Positions 8,482 to 17,240 of a stretch of DNA of 64,000 nt are shown here, piece after piece (positions within the stretch are counted from its first letter, which is position 1; every line of letters begins with the position of its first letter). The notes under the pieces were generated by a model. That model did no database searches. It was not told where the DNA came from and was given only the letters and a program-made list of their open reading frames with translations. The position numbers and the translations under genes were made by a program. This DNA is from Amycolatopsis sp. QT-25 (GTDB lineage Bacteria; Actinomycetota; Actinomycetes; Mycobacteriales; Pseudonocardiaceae). The DNA lies in assembly GCF_029369745.1 (NCBI RefSeq), contig NZ_CP120210.1, positions 4,650,001-4,714,000 on the forward strand, given 5' to 3'.

Positions 8482-8548
8482 CGTGAAGTACATGAAGGTC
8501 CCCTTCCTTGCGCTAGGCGCAAGGAAGGGGACCTTCATGTACTTCACG
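8482..8548. repeat. perfect 32-bp inverted repeat with 3-base loop
   Basis: The left arm 8482-8513 and right arm 8517-8548 are exact reverse complements around TAG. The arm starts CGTGAAGTACATGAAGGTCC. This is far longer than an ordinary terminator and has no T-run. It lies in the 616-base gap (8231-8846) between the convergent yceI and HIT genes, which otherwise holds no gene I can support. A partly similar block (GTGACGGCCCCCTTCATTCC) lies at about 8607. It may be a genus-specific palindromic repeat that also ends both transcripts. Confidence 0.85.
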
Positions 8549-8846
8549 TCCGCCCCCGGCGCACCGGCACAGCCGGCGAAACCCGATCTCACCCTGCCGA
8601 AATACGTGACGGCCCCCTTCATTCCCTTCAGCGTAGGGAAGAAGCCTTCACAGACCTACGGTCAGCGCAAGCCGCAATCCAGCAGGCACTCAAGGCACTC
8701 TTGACCCTAACCGTCCTCACTACCAACGACCCCGCGTAGCGATGCCCAATGAACATCAAACGGACATTCAGTCACCAGGAACTGTCCCCTGTGGACACTC
8801 AGGACGCGGACCGACCCCAGCACGAAAACTGCCCAGACGTCCGGAG

Positions 8847-9383
8847 CTACCAGGCATCCGCCAGCAACTGCCGCGTCTCCCCCAGCAACTGCGGCAACAC
8901 CTTCGTCTGCCCGATCACCGGCATGAAGTTCGCGTCCCCGCCCCATCTCGGCACCACGTGCTGGTGCAGATGCGCGGCGATTCCCGCGCCGGCGATCACG
9001 CCCTGGTTCATCCCGATGTTGAACCCGTGCGCCGAGGACACCTCGCGGATCACCCGCATCGCGCGCTGGGTGAACTCCGCCACCTCGACGGTCTCTTCCG
9101 CCGTCAGGTCCGTGTAGTCCGCGACATGGCGGTACGGCACGGCCATCAGGTGGCCGGGGTTGTACGGGTACAGGTTCAGCACCGCGTACACCGTCTTTCC
9201 GCGAGCGAGGATCAGCGCGTCCTCGTCACTCTTCCCGGGGAGACGGCAGAACGGGCAGCCCTCGTCGGGTTTCTTCGACCCCTGCACGTAGGCGAGCCGG
9301 TGCGGGGTCCACAGGCGTTGCAACGCGTCGTGGACCCCCACACCGTCCTGTCCGACGACTTCAGGGCCATCGGAGCCCGTCAC
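8847..9383 (-). CDS. HIT family hydrolase / Ap4A phosphorylase-like (Rv2613c type)
   Basis: The protein has 178 residues. The histidine triad [10 protein letters not shown] carries the catalytic His, and GCPFCRL near residue 44 gives two probable zinc ligands. [20 protein letters not shown] is the typical substrate-binding stretch. Mycobacterial Rv2613c in this position cleaves diadenosine tetraphosphate, and the same activity is inferred. The start is a GTG overlapping the thrS stop (GTGA), with GGAGG about 10 bases before it. It is therefore translationally coupled to thrS, which links Ap4A, a side product of aminoacyl-tRNA synthetases, with its degrader. Confidence 0.92.
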   Translation of the reverse strand: MTGSDGPEVVGQDGVGVHDALQRLWTPHRLAYVQGSKKPDEGCPFCRLPGKSDEDALILARGKTVYAVLNLYPYNPGHLMAVPYRHVADYTDLTAEETVEVAEFTQRAMRVIREVSSAHGFNIGMNQGVIAGAGIAAHLHQHVVPRWGGDANFMPVIGQTKVLPQLLGETRQLLADAW

Positions 9384-11449
9384 CGGAGGACCGCCTCCAA
9401 GCCCGCCACGGTCGGCGAGGAGTTCTCCCGGCGCTGGACCCAGCCGGTGATCGCCTCGACCGCGTCGGCCACCGGGACACCGTTGATCTGGCCACCGTCG
9501 CGGAACCGGAACGACACCGCGCCCGCCTCGACGTCCTTCGCACCCGCCAGGAGCATGAAGGGCACCTTCTGCGTGGTGTGGGTGCGGATCTTCTTCTGCA
9601 TCCGGTCGTCGCTCGCGTCGACGCTGGCCCGGATCCCTTTCGCCCGCAACGCCTTCTCGACGCCGCGCAGATGCTCGACCTGGTCCTCGGTGATCGGGAT
9701 GCCGACCACCTGGACGGGCGAAAGCCACGCCGGGAACGCGCCCGCGTAGTGCTCGGTCAGCACGCCGAAGAACCGCTCGATCGAACCGAACAGCGCGCGG
9801 TGGATCATCACCGGGCGCTGACGGCTGCCGTCACCCGCGGTGTACTCCAGTTCGAACTTCTCGGGCAGCATGAAGTCCAGCTGGATGGTCGACATCTGCC
9901 AGGTGCGACCCAGAGCGTCCTTCGCCTGCACGGAGATCTTCGGCCCGTAGAACGCGGCGCCACCCGGGTCCGGCACGAGCTCCAGCCCGGAGTCCACGGC
10001 TGCCGTGCGCAGCACCTCGGTCGCCTCGGCCCAGACCTCTTCGGACCCGATGTACTTCTCTTCGTTCCGGGTGGACAGTTCGAGGTAGAAATCGTCGAGA
10101 CCGTAATCGCGCAACAGGTTCAGCACGAAGTCCAAAAGGGACTTCAGTTCACCGGGGACCTGCTCGAGGGTGCAGAAGATGTGCGCGTCGTCCTGCGTCA
10201 TACCGCGGACCCGGGTCAGGCCGTGGATCACGCCGGACTTCTCGTAGCGGTACACGGAGCCGAACTCGAACATCCGCAGCGGCAGTTCGCGGTAGGAACG
10301 CCCGCGCGACCGGAAGATCAGGTCGTGGAACGGGCAGTTCATCGGCTTGAGGTAGTAGTCCTGGCCGGGCTTGCGGACCGAACCGTCCTCGTTGTGCTCG
10401 GCGTCGAGGTGCATCGCCGGGTACATGCCGTCGCGGTACCAGTCGAGGTGACCGGAGGTCTCGAAGAGCGCGCCCTTGGTGATGTGCGGCGAGTAGACGA
10501 AGTCGTACCCGGCTTCGACGTGCCGCTGACGCGAGTAGTTCTCCATCTCCTGCCGGATGATCCCGCCCTTGGGGTGGAACACCGGCAGCCCCGAACCGAT
10601 CTCGTCGGGGAAGGAGAACAGGTCCAGCTCGACACCGAGCTTGCGGTGGTCGCGCCGCTCGGCCTCGGCGAGGCGCTCCAGGTAGACGTCCTGCGCTTCG
10701 GCGGATTCCCAAGCGGTGCCGTAGATCCGCTGCAGCTGCGGGTTCTTGTCGTCACCGCGCCAGTACGCGGCGGCGACGCGCGTGAGCTTGAACGCCGGGA
10801 TGAACTTCGTGGTCGGCACGTGCGGGCCGCGGCAGAGGTCGCTCCACACGCGCTCCTTGGTGCGCGGATCGAGGTTGTCGTAGATGGTCAGCTCCCCGCC
10901 GCCGACCTCCATCACCTCGGAGGTGTCCACTGTGGAGTCCTCGGACTTGAGGTCCACCAGTTCCAGCTTGAACGGCTCGTCGGCCAGTTCCTTCTTGGCC
11001 TCGTCGACCGAGTCGAAGACGCGGCGGGAGAACTGCTGCGCGCCCTTCACGATCTGCTTCATGCGCTTCTCGAGCGCCTGCAGGTCTTCCGGGGTGAACG
11101 GGGTATCGACGGCGAAGTCGTAGTAGAAGCCGTCCTTGACCGGCGGCCCGATGCCGAGCTTGGCCTGCGGGAACTGCTGCTGCACCGCCTGGGCGAGCAC
11201 GTGGGCGGCCGAGTGACGGATGACGCTGCGGCCGTCCTCGGTGTGGGCGGCGACGGCCTCGACCTCGACCTCGGACTCCGGTGCCCAGGAGAGATCGCGG
11301 AGATTCCCCTCGGCGTCGCGCACGACGACGATCGTGTCCGGCCCCTTGGTCGGCAGCCCGGCTTCGCGGACCGCGGTGCCCGCCGTAGTGCCCGCCGGTA
11401 CCACCACGCGCGGGGCGGTTGCGGCTGCTACTGACGACGGCTGGGACAC
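9380..11449 (-). CDS. thrS: threonyl-tRNA synthetase
   Basis: This 689-residue class II synthetase charges tRNA-Thr. The order is an N-terminal TGS domain, the editing domain ([18 protein letters not shown] with the H-x3-H motif), the catalytic core and the anticodon-binding domain ([19 protein letters not shown]). In the core, motif 2 lies around [20 protein letters not shown] and [18 protein letters not shown], with PMNCPFH providing the zinc Cys, and motif 3 is [15 protein letters not shown]. The ATG at 11449 starts [20 protein letters not shown]. It heads the PIM gene run. A hairpin at 11537-11570 separates it from the nitroreductase gene upstream. Confidence 0.97.
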   Translation of the reverse strand: MSQPSSVAAATAPRVVVPAGTTAGTAVREAGLPTKGPDTIVVVRDAEGNLRDLSWAPESEVEVEAVAAHTEDGRSVIRHSAAHVLAQAVQQQFPQAKLGIGPPVKDGFYYDFAVDTPFTPEDLQALEKRMKQIVKGAQQFSRRVFDSVDEAKKELADEPFKLELVDLKSEDSTVDTSEVMEVGGGELTIYDNLDPRTKERVWSDLCRGPHVPTTKFIPAFKLTRVAAAYWRGDDKNPQLQRIYGTAWESAEAQDVYLERLAEAERRDHRKLGVELDLFSFPDEIGSGLPVFHPKGGIIRQEMENYSRQRHVEAGYDFVYSPHITKGALFETSGHLDWYRDGMYPAMHLDAEHNEDGSVRKPGQDYYLKPMNCPFHDLIFRSRGRSYRELPLRMFEFGSVYRYEKSGVIHGLTRVRGMTQDDAHIFCTLEQVPGELKSLLDFVLNLLRDYGLDDFYLELSTRNEEKYIGSEEVWAEATEVLRTAAVDSGLELVPDPGGAAFYGPKISVQAKDALGRTWQMSTIQLDFMLPEKFELEYTAGDGSRQRPVMIHRALFGSIERFFGVLTEHYAGAFPAWLSPVQVVGIPITEDQVEHLRGVEKALRAKGIRASVDASDDRMQKKIRTHTTQKVPFMLLAGAKDVEAGAVSFRFRDGGQINGVPVADAVEAITGWVQRRENSSPTVAGLEAVLR

Positions 11450-11536
11450 GATGGACTCCTCGCGGTGATAGCGGATGGTTCCCGTGATGTTAGTCGTCAG
11501 GCACGGCGCGGCTCACGCGCGTTACCCCAAACAGCA

Positions 11537-11570
11537 CGAAGGCCTCCTTCCCATCGGAAGAAGGCCTTCG
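11537..11570 (-). terminator. hairpin terminator after the nitroreductase gene
   Basis: A 15-bp stem with one mismatch (11537-11551 with 11556-11570) and a CATC loop lies 18 bases beyond the nitroreductase stop and upstream of thrS. No long T-run follows, which is common for actinobacterial terminators. Confidence 0.65.
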
Positions 11571-11587
11571 CGTATCGCCGGACGAGG

Positions 11588-12202
11588 TCAGACGGTCTCG
11601 ACGACCTCGTCGAAGTCCAGCCGCGGCAGGCGGTCGAACCAGGGGTTGTCACCCGGCTTGCCGACGTTGATCACGACGAGGGACTTCCACGGCTTGCCCG
11701 CGAAGAACTCCTTGTCGATGCCCTCGGCGTCGAAGCCGGTCATCGGGCCGGCGGCCAGCCCGGCGGCGCGGACACCGATGATGAAGTAGCCGACCTGCAG
11801 CAGCGCGTTGAGCTTCGCGGTCTCGACGCGGCCCGCCTCCTCGGCGAACAGGTCCTTCGCGCCCGGGAAGTGCGGGAAGGTGCGCGGCAGGTTCTCGTGG
11901 AACTCGGTGTCGGCGGCCAGCACGACGGTCACGGGCGCGGCCTCGGTCTTGGCGCGGTTGCCCTCGGCCATCAGTGGGGCGAGCCGCTTCTTGCCCTCTT
12001 CGGAGCGGATCACCAGGGCGCGCAGCGGCTGGTTGTTCATCGACGTCGGAGCCCATTTGACCAGCTCGTAGATCGCGCGGATCTGCTCGTCGGTCACCGG
12101 CTCGTCGCTGAAGTTGTTCGCGGTGCGGGCCTCGCGGAACAACAGGTCCTGAACGTCCTGCGGGAGATTCAAGGCTTCGGTCGGCTCAACGCTGGTGGTC
12201 AT
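11588..12202 (-). CDS. nitroreductase family protein (malonic semialdehyde reductase / RutE-HadB-like)
   Basis: This 204-residue FMN-dependent nitroreductase-fold protein has FREARTANNFSDEPVTDEQI, the FMN-binding APTSMNNQPLRALVI block and the C-terminal KPWKSLVVINVGKPGDNPWF. These place it in the RutE/HadB-like subgroup, which reduces small aldehydes such as malonic semialdehyde, or quinones and nitro compounds; the real substrate is unknown. The ATG at 12202 has GGAAGGAAAG upstream. A palindrome matching the MarR operators lies 46 bases before the start, so it probably belongs to the same regulon as yceI. Confidence 0.88.
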   Translation of the reverse strand: MTTSVEPTEALNLPQDVQDLLFREARTANNFSDEPVTDEQIRAIYELVKWAPTSMNNQPLRALVIRSEEGKKRLAPLMAEGNRAKTEAAPVTVVLAADTEFHENLPRTFPHFPGAKDLFAEEAGRVETAKLNALLQVGYFIIGVRAAGLAAGPMTGFDAEGIDKEFFAGKPWKSLVVINVGKPGDNPWFDRLPRLDFDEVVETV

Positions 12203-12247
12203 GGGTGACTCTTTCCTTCCGTACGCGTCCTGTTACTCGCCTCAACC

Positions 12248-12265
12248 TAGTTGAGCGCTGAACTA
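12248..12265. promoter_or_regulatory. MarR-type operator before the nitroreductase gene, TAGTTGAGCGCTGAACTA
   Basis: This 18-bp inverted repeat has a single mismatched pair. It shares the core TTGAGCGCT exactly with operator 2 of the marR-yceI region. A half-site GTTCAACTA follows at 12272-12280. Confidence 0.65.
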
Positions 12266-12312
12266 TTTCTCGTTCAACTATTGCCGAGTGTGGGTCCGAT
12301 CACAGAAACGCG

Positions 12313-13839
12313 TCAGTAGGCTCCTCGCCCCTGCACGACGGCACGGAAAGTCTTCCAGAGGATCACCAGGTCGAGGGCGAGAGACCAGTCCTCGACGTAC
12401 CGCAGATCCAGCCGGATGCTCTCGGCCCAGCTGAGGTCGCTGCGGCCACTGACCTGCCAGAGCCCGGTCAGCCCCGGTTTGACCAGGAGCCGGCGGCGCG
12501 CGTCGGGGGCGTACTTCGCGGTCTCTTCCGGGAGCGGCGGCCGTGGGCCGACGAGGGACATCCGCCCGCCCACGACGTTGAACAACTGCGGTAGTTCGTC
12601 GAGCGAGTACCGGCGAAGCAGGCCGCCGACCCGCGTGATCCGCGGATCCTTGCGCATCTTGAACAGTGGGCCCGCGCCTTCGTTGCCCGCCTGGAGGTCC
12701 TGTTTGAGCTTGTCCGCGTTCGTGACCATCGTGCGGAACTTCAGCATGGTGAAGGTGTGGCCGTCGCGGCCGACGCGCCGCTGCCGATAGATCACCGGCC
12801 CGCGATCGTCGAGTTTGATCGCGACCGCGATGACCAGCAGCAGCGGGGAAACCAGGGTGAGGAGCAGGGCGGAGCCGAACCGGTCGAGCGCTTCCTTGAC
12901 CAGGCGGCGGCCGCCGGTGAACATCGGCGCGGTGACCCGCAGCAGGGGCATCCCGAGCACACCGGAGACGTTCAACCGGGGACCGGCGACCTCCATCAGC
13001 ACCGGCGCGACCACCATCTCGGCGGACGTCCCTTCGAGGTCCCAGGCGAGCCGCTGCAGGCGTTTCGGGTTCCAGTGCTGATCGGCGGTCACGGCGACCA
13101 CCCGGTAGCCGCCGCGGCGGACATGGCCCGCGAGGTCGTCGAGCTTCCCGACGACCGGGACACCCCCCACCTCGCCACTCCCCCGCTCCGCGCCGGCACC
13201 GGAGTACGTGCAGACGGCTTCGACCCGCCAGCCGACATGCGGATCGGCCTTGGTGCGGGCGATCAGATCGGCGACCGTGTCGGGGCTTCCCGCCGCGAGC
13301 ACCGGCAGCAGGCATTCACCGAGCCGTCTGCGCCGGTGCAGCACCTGTCTCAACGCGTACCGCTGCAGGAACATGAAGACCGAGATCATCGGGACGACGA
13401 TGAAGACCCAGGGCTGCACGGCGAGCGCACCGAAGAGCAGGCCGCCCAGCGCGACGAGGACCGCCGTGGTCACCAGGCCCCGGCCGAGCGTCCGATACTC
13501 CTCCGCGCCTTCGCCCAGCACGCGCGGGCTCCAGGCGCGACAGACCGACAATCCGAAAAGGAACGCCGCGGCGGTACCGAGCGCGTGCATGTCGTGCGGA
13601 TCCGATCGATCGATCAAGAAGGCACTCATCACGATGAGCACGAAGGCGGTGAAAACGTCACTACCGACGACCCAGGCGCGGTAGCGCGATTCCCAAGCCG
13701 CGTACGGCGGCCGCGCCGACGTGGTGTCGACAGCGGCGGCAGCGCCCGCACCTCGCCGAGGGGCGGGCGGGATCGACTGAAGGTCGATGTGCTGCGGCGT
13801 CCCGTTGACGGTGGACGACGGCCGCACCGACTCTTCCAT
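12313..13839 (-). CDS. polyprenyl-phosphate sugar-1-phosphate transferase (WbaP/WcaJ type)
   Basis: This 508-residue membrane enzyme starts lipid-linked polysaccharide assembly by loading a sugar phosphate onto undecaprenyl phosphate. Several N-terminal membrane helices (VGSDVFTAFVLIVMSAFLI and VLVALGGLLFGALAVQPWVF) precede a Rossmann-like CoA-binding-type domain. The C-terminal sugar-transferase domain follows, with the membrane hairpin FGSALLLTLVSPLLLVIAVA, GPVIYRQRRVGRDGHTFTML, KFRTMV, LRRYSLDELPQLFNVVGGRM, SLVGPRPPLPEE and KPGLTGLWQVSGRS. The ATG at 13839 has a strong GGGAGG site and fits better than the upstream ATG at 14019. It stands alone, facing a long regulatory gap. Confidence 0.93.
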   Translation of the reverse strand: MEESVRPSSTVNGTPQHIDLQSIPPAPRRGAGAAAAVDTTSARPPYAAWESRYRAWVVGSDVFTAFVLIVMSAFLIDRSDPHDMHALGTAAAFLFGLSVCRAWSPRVLGEGAEEYRTLGRGLVTTAVLVALGGLLFGALAVQPWVFIVVPMISVFMFLQRYALRQVLHRRRRLGECLLPVLAAGSPDTVADLIARTKADPHVGWRVEAVCTYSGAGAERGSGEVGGVPVVGKLDDLAGHVRRGGYRVVAVTADQHWNPKRLQRLAWDLEGTSAEMVVAPVLMEVAGPRLNVSGVLGMPLLRVTAPMFTGGRRLVKEALDRFGSALLLTLVSPLLLVIAVAIKLDDRGPVIYRQRRVGRDGHTFTMLKFRTMVTNADKLKQDLQAGNEGAGPLFKMRKDPRITRVGGLLRRYSLDELPQLFNVVGGRMSLVGPRPPLPEETAKYAPDARRRLLVKPGLTGLWQVSGRSDLSWAESIRLDLRYVEDWSLALDLVILWKTFRAVVQGRGAY

Positions 13840-14694
13840 CAGACCTCCCGGAGTGGGGATTCCCGAACGCCGGATCAACACGCTGAGTAAATGAGAACGA
13901 TTTCGAAGAGTGATCGATTCTCGAGGTCCCTCAGCGGCCGATGGGGCGACACACGCCAAGGTATCGGCCACTCTCCGGCCATCGTTACAAGGGTTTCCAG
14001 CCACACCCTGCGCGGGCATCCGGCAAAAGACTGCCTTGTTGATAACAAGATGATGACGATGCGTAATAGACCGTATCCGCCGGACAACTACTCAAAGTAG
14101 TCACGAATTCCCGGCCTTCGCGGCCACTTGGAGCACCGCGTCCCCGATCGGCCGAACAGCTCGGAAAACTCCATTTTGGACGGTCTCGGCAAGTCGATCC
14201 CCCGCCGGTCCATTGTGGATTTCACCGGCCCGGAGGACCGGCGCCCGCCGGTCGCGTTCACCGGGCGCGGACCTACCTTGTCAATCGGTCACCGGAGTGG
14301 CGTTTCGTCACATCACGTCAGCATCACGACGGCCCCGTCGCCGGAGCTGGACGGGTGAACCGCCCGGCCGTGCCCCACGTCACGTTCCCTATGGTCTGAA
14401 CCTTTCGTCGGCCATCAAGTGCCGAGGATCACAAAAGTGACACGGCAACCGGATGATGCGACATCTTCGCGACGTGACACGAGGTTCTCGACGAATGTCC
14501 ACACCGGCCGGAACGGCGGGCTCCGTGGATCTTCGAACCAGCGGCACCCTGCGACCCTCACCGCACCCCGTGGATTCAGCCGCGTCCGCCGGGATTTCCG
14601 CGACGGCAGAAGTACCGTCCCCATACAACCCGCGTCCGACCTGGGGATCGAATGCCGCCGGACGGCTCACCACGAAACGGCCCGGAAATGAATC
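13840..14694. other. gene-free 855-base stretch upstream of the sugar transferase
   Basis: No convincing coding frame was found. A short dyad CTTGTT-GAT-AACAAG at 14035-14049 may be a regulatory site. The stretch between 13880 and 14100 is more A/T-rich than the genes and probably holds the sugar-transferase promoter. Confidence 0.4.
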
Positions 14695-14723
14695 AAGGCC
14701 CCGGACCGATGGTCCAGGGCCTT
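14695..14723 (-). terminator. terminator of tRNA-Val(CAC)
   Basis: A 13-bp stem with one mismatch (14695-14707 with 14711-14723) and a 3-base loop begins 7 bases beyond the tRNA 3' end. On the transcribed strand it is followed by TTGATT, weakly T-rich. Confidence 0.75.
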
Positions 14724-14730
14724 CATCCGG

Positions 14731-14802
14731 TGGGCGATACTGGGATCGAACCAGTGACCTCTTCGGTGTGAACGAAGCGCTCTCCCGCTGAGCTAATCGC
14801 CC
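14731..14802 (-). tRNA. tRNA-Val, anticodon CAC
   Basis: The 72-base cloverleaf has acceptor GGGCGAT/ATCGCCC and D arm GCTCAGCGGGAGAGC. The anticodon stem CTTCG/CGAAG holds the loop TTCACAC (anticodon CAC, reading GUG), and the T arm has the GGTTCGATCC loop region. The discriminator is A. CCA is not encoded (CCG follows). Confidence 0.96.
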
Positions 14803-14820
14803 GCTCGCGGTGTCCGGCAG

Positions 14821-14851
14821 ACTTTACCCCACGACTTTAGGGGGCCTGCAA
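14821..14851 (-). promoter_or_regulatory. probable promoter of tRNA-Val(CAC)
   Basis: On the minus strand, TTGCAG (14851-14846) and TAAAGT (14826-14821) lie 19 bases apart, about 20 bases before the tRNA. The -35 box is identical to that proposed for the tRNA-Gly-Cys-Val operon. The spacer is slightly long. Confidence 0.45.
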
Positions 14852-15202
14852 ACGGGTGGTTCCCGCCGACCACCCTCCGTTCACCAGCAAATACGGAGCG
14901 AACAACCACGAGCTAGCCGGGGTTGTCCCGGCTAGGGGGCGCCCGCGATGCGTTCCGACATTCATGCGACGGTGCTATCGCGCGACGACTAAACCACGCA
15001 GTATGTACAGGTGGGCTGCCTGCAGGGCGCATGGATGGCTGCGCGTCGCGCGGGTGATGATGGGGTGACGGAGGATGGAACCGGGGTCCGATGACCCCGT
15101 CCGGGTGATCTGCGGCAAAACCGCGTTCCGATCAGCCGGCCGATGCGTCACATCATCGCCACTCGGTTCGACCGGGCCGGGAAGGAGACGAAGGGTAGGA
15201 CG

Positions 15203-15628
15203 ATGCGCAACGATCACGTGACTCTCCGCTCGACGGCGGTGTTCGACCTCCTGGCGCCGCGGACGCCCGCGGTCCCCGTCAAGGTGGAACTGCGATACGA
15301 CACTCGCGACCCGTACGCGGTCGTGGCCGCCTTCCGCACCGGCCGGGCCGGCTGGGTCGAGTGGGTCTACGCACGCGACCTCCTCGCGGACGGCCTCCTG
15401 GCCGACGCGGGCGACGGCGACGTACGCATCCGCCCCTCCGTCGAAGACCCCGAGTCCGTCCTCATCGAACTGAACTCGCCCTCCGGACACGCCATGTTCG
15501 AGGCGTCCGCTCAGGAACTGGCCGACTTCCTCGACCGGACCTACGACGTCGTGCTCCCGGGCAACGAGCACCTGTGGGTGGACGTCGACGACGCCCTGAC
15601 CCACCTGATCCCCAACGATATGGCCTGA
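15203..15628 (+). CDS. SsgA family sporulation/cell division regulator (SsgB-like)
   Basis: This 141-residue protein is SsgA-like throughout: LRYDTRDPYAVVAAFRTG, WVEWVYARDLLADGLL, GDGDVRIRP and FLDRTYDVVLPGNEH are hallmark blocks. In Streptomyces, SsgB recruits FtsZ to sporulation septa. In Amycolatopsis-type mycelial relatives the single copy may act in division or fragmentation. The ATG at 15203 follows GGGTAGGA and fits the conserved N-terminus better than the ATG at 15143. It has no operon partner and lies between tRNA genes. Confidence 0.92.
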   Translation: MRNDHVTLRSTAVFDLLAPRTPAVPVKVELRYDTRDPYAVVAAFRTGRAGWVEWVYARDLLADGLLADAGDGDVRIRPSVEDPESVLIELNSPSGHAMFEASAQELADFLDRTYDVVLPGNEHLWVDVDDALTHLIPNDMA

Positions 15629-15661
15629 TGACGTGCTTGCGAACAGCAAGTGGCACCCCGG

Positions 15662-15690
15662 TTGCAGGGACGATTTCGGGGTTCGATAGT
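15662..15690 (+). promoter_or_regulatory. probable promoter of the tRNA-Gly-Cys-Val operon
   Basis: TTGCAG (15662-15667) and GATAGT (15685-15690) are 17 bases apart, matching a housekeeping-sigma promoter with one or two deviations in each box, about 75 bases before the first tRNA. Confidence 0.55.
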
Positions 15691-15764
15691 GTTCACACAC
15701 ACCACGGCGACGGGGTGAGAGACAGAACCGCGAGGGTCTGACCTCCCATCCAGACCGAGGATGT

Positions 15765-15837
15765 GCGGATGTAGCGCAGCTGGTAGCGCATCACCTTGCC
15801 AAGGTGAGGGTCGCGGGTTCGAATCCCGTCATCCGCT
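15765..15837 (+). tRNA. tRNA-Gly, anticodon GCC
   Basis: The 73-base cloverleaf has acceptor GCGGATG/CATCCGC, anticodon stem TCACC/GGTGA with loop TTGCCAA, and T arm CGGGTTCGAATCCCG. The discriminator is T and CCA is not encoded. It is first in a three-tRNA operon. Confidence 0.97.
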
Positions 15838-15862
15838 CGGAAGGCCTTCTCGGGCCTGACAC

Positions 15863-15933
15863 GGTGGAGTGGCCGAGAGGCGAGGCAACGGCCTGCAAAG
15901 CCGTGTACACGGGTTCGAATCCCGTCTCCACCT
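15863..15933 (+). tRNA. tRNA-Cys, anticodon GCA
   Basis: The 71-base cloverleaf has acceptor GGTGGAG/CTCCACC, anticodon stem ACGGC/GCCGT with loop CTGCAAA, and T arm CGGGTTCGAATCCCG. It lies 25 bases after tRNA-Gly. Confidence 0.97.
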
Positions 15934-15934
15934 C

Positions 15935-16009
15935 GCGCGATTAGCTCAGCGGGAGAGCGCTTCCCTGACACGGAAGAGGTCACTGGTTCAATCCCAGTAT
16001 CGCGCACCA
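15935..16009 (+). tRNA. tRNA-Val, anticodon GAC, with encoded CCA
   Basis: The cloverleaf has acceptor GCGCGAT/ATCGCGC, anticodon stem CTTCC/GGAAG with loop CTGACAC (GAC) and T loop GGTTCAATCC. The discriminator is A at 16006, and CCA is encoded at 16007-16009, unlike the other tRNAs here. Its D and T arms are nearly identical to tRNA-Val(CAC). Only one base separates it from tRNA-Cys. Confidence 0.96.
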
Positions 16010-16026
16010 TCTGTTTTCGCAGGTCA

Positions 16027-16060
16027 GAAGCCCTGCCCCTCCTCGGAGGGGCGGGGCTTC
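16027..16060 (+). terminator. terminator of the tRNA operon
   Basis: A GC-rich stem of about 15 bp (16027-16042 with 16045-16060, one G-T pair) lies 17 bases after the last tRNA. The sequence after it is A-rich, without a T-run on this strand. Confidence 0.8.
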
Positions 16061-16772
16061 AGTCGTAAAAAGGCGATAAATCGGCGTAGGAGTCCGCGCC
16101 CACCACCGCGCTGTCCCCGGACCGCAGCTCCGCCGCGAGATGGGAGAACACGCACACCTCCAGATGCCGGCGCGCCACCATCCCCCGGCTTGTGCTTGTC
16201 CCGCAAGACTTGTGGCGTGAAATTCTCCACCTGGGTTCGCACCGTCACCGTCGTGCTGTCCCGCTCCATGTGCAGCACGCCGGGAATCCACTCGGCGCGC
16301 CGGTCCCGCGTCTCCCACCCGAAATCGAGTGCGTCGAGCACGTCCCGGTCCGCGCTCGGCAAGAAGTGGAAACGTGATGACCGCGGCTGCGTCGACGTCC
16401 CTCTCACTTCCCCCGCACTGACCGAACTCGAGATCGCCCAGCAACTGCCCCACGCTCGGGCTGTCGATCGGCGACAAACGCCCGCACGTCAAGGGTGAGA
16501 TCCGCGAAGACCTCCTATGGTGAGCGAGGGCCACACCGCGGTGCGCCAGCTGCGGCACCCGTCCCGCAGCGCCTGGTGCTCGACCACGAGATCGCGCGAC
16601 GCACGATTCTGCCTCTACCACGGGTCCTCGGTGACATGGTGTGCACTGCCCAGCGCGGCTGGTGGCAACGCCGCAGCGATCTCGGCATGTTTTCGGCTCG
16701 GATCTCGCCGATGGATCCCGGAAACAGGCCGGAACGATGGTTCAACTCAGTGCAGGAATGGACGGTTCGACA

Positions 16773-17075
16773 TCACCGTGTGCACAACCGGTCCAATGCG
16801 GACTGGCTCTCATCGTCCGCGGCGCGGTAGCTCACCAACAGCTGGTCCGGATCTTGAAGTGGCGTCAGCGTTTCGAAATGCACCGCGAGCTCGCCGACGT
16901 CAGGATGCCGTATCACCTTGCGGCCGCGACCGTTGACCTTGACGTCTCGCCCGGCCCACAATCGCGCGAATTCCTCGTCACGGCACCGCAGGCCAGCGCC
17001 CGCCCACGCCTGATCCAGGCCACCGGCGGGCAAGCCGGTTCCCATCCCCCGGTCAGGCAACGTCGCGTCGACGAT
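16773..17075 (-). pseudogene. remnant of an XRE/MmyB-type regulator, C-terminal ligand-binding part
   Basis: The leftward frame contains DEEFARLWAGRDVKVNGRGR, then HPDVGELAVHFETLTPLQDP and DQLLVSYRAADDES. This is the end of the MmyB-like domain that follows the helix-turn-helix in many actinobacterial XRE regulators. No HTH is found upstream. The sequence between 17075 and the LLM gene at 17241 is not family-like, so the gene is broken. The neighbouring 16061-16772 stretch carries further protein-like but unassignable pieces on the same strand (for example VLDALDFGWETRDRRAEW near 16310). Confidence 0.6.
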
Positions 17076-17240
17076 GCGGTCGTCGTCGCCGACGACGGCG
17101 GTGAGTGGCATGGTGGTCAGCGAGGCCGGGTGGCCGCGGACAGTGGGCATTCCGCGTTCATGGCCGAAGACTACTTCCGCCTTCCACGAACCCGTGACCC
17201 CATGTTGCCGGCAACGGAGGTCAGCAGCCGTCCTCACCAC

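Noticed and set aside
8392-8797. TGTCCACAGGGGAC at 8392-8405 and its reverse complement at 8784-8797, resembling DnaA boxes
   Set aside because: TGTCCACAG is a frequent word here (also near 57294 and 61089). Two copies 390 bases apart with no AT-rich unwinding region or dnaA/dnaN genes do not make an origin.
9578-11434. 618-codon rightward frame opposite thrS
   Set aside because: It is the complement of a certain thrS gene; Leu/Val/Gly/Arg-rich with no family motif.
14389-14673. 94-codon leftward frame in the gap before tRNA-Val
   Set aside because: No ribosome site and no family-like sequence; composition looks random.
15980-16621. Leftward frame overlapping the tRNA-Val(GAC) gene
   Set aside because: It runs through the tRNA and terminator, so it cannot be a gene as such; only small pieces at 16200-16400 look protein-like.
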